DNA of 6,839 nt from an uncultured Alphaproteobacteria bacterium (GTDB lineage: Bacteria; Pseudomonadota; Alphaproteobacteria; Reyranellales; Reyranellaceae). The notes below the pieces were generated by a model. It did not search any database. It saw only the letters and a list, made by a program, of their open reading frames with translations, and was not told the origin of the DNA. A program made the translations under genes and the position numbers. Each line of letters starts with the position of its first letter. Positions within the stretch are counted from its first letter, which is position 1. The stretch is taken from positions 1 through 6,839 of the forward strand of contig CAIYWM010000415.1 in assembly GCA_903929895.1 (NCBI GenBank), written 5' to 3'. Below are positions 6,793-6,839 of this stretch, in pieces.

Positions 6793-6839
6793 GCAAGGCG
6801 GGCTGGATCCGCACGCTGCTGCTGGTGGGCGCCGTCGGC
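6789..6839 (+). CDS. Start of probable ABC importer permease (3' end outside window)
   Basis: An ATG overlaps the ATPase stop by 4 bp (ATGA) and opens a frame that runs to the window edge. The 17 visible residues are MSKAGWIRTLLLVGAVG: a short basic start followed by what looks like the beginning of a hydrophobic segment. Importers of this family need an inner-membrane permease (SsuC/TauC-like), which is usually adjacent to the ATPase. The permease call therefore rests on context and the hydrophobic start, not on any visible permease motif. Confidence 0.65.
   Translation, partial: MSKAGWIRTLLLVGAVG

Noticed and set aside
1..6839. CRISPR arrays, tRNA or rRNA genes, insertion sequences, toxin-antitoxin or defence genes
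   Set aside because: Looked for by eye on both strands. No regular repeat-spacer units, cloverleaf-like segments, transposase motifs or terminal inverted repeats were found, and coding space is almost fully used by the seven genes listed.

Overview
The base composition is high-GC throughout, and the FtsK motor domain carries the wording typical of alphaproteobacterial homologues (for example [20 protein letters not shown] after Walker B). The window is therefore best read as chromosomal DNA from a high-GC alphaproteobacterium, probably a Rhodospirillales- or Hyphomicrobiales-like lineage. The genus cannot be fixed from the sequence. All genes lie on the + strand and are tightly packed. No RNA gene, mobile element, CRISPR array or clear pseudogene was seen.

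Region 1 (1-1077) is the 3' part of ftsK, the DNA translocase of cell division. It enters the window just before Walker A and runs to its natural stop. Region 2 (1112-4804) is a complete three-gene Pqi (paraquat-inducible) set in the order pqiB-pqiC-pqiA. It encodes a three-MCE-domain periplasmic tunnel protein anchored in the inner membrane, an outer-membrane-type lipoprotein, and a polytopic inner-membrane protein with duplicated zinc-ribbon-like modules. Together they should form an envelope-spanning conduit for lipids or other hydrophobic molecules. pqiB and pqiC overlap by 4 bp, and pqiC and pqiA are 4 bp apart, so they look like one translationally coupled operon.

Region 3 (4805-4957) is the only sizeable gap. 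It holds a plausible sigma70-type promoter, small repeats around it, and a strong Shine-Dalgarno sequence. Region 4 (4958 to the window end) is an ABC importer operon of the NitT/TauT/SsuABC type: a periplasmic substrate-binding protein, an ATPase, and the first 17 codons of a third gene that is probably the permease. Both junctions are 4-bp ATGA overlaps. The substrate cannot be named from sequence alone.

The window is mostly ordinary and I see no convincing undescribed system. The points most worth a second look are the rearranged pqiBCA order next to ftsK, a PqiA whose first half has lost the conserved proline/asparagine membrane motif, a PqiC signal peptide with a twin-arginine pair and an unusual lipobox, and the repeats and possible RBS hairpin in the leader of the ABC operon.
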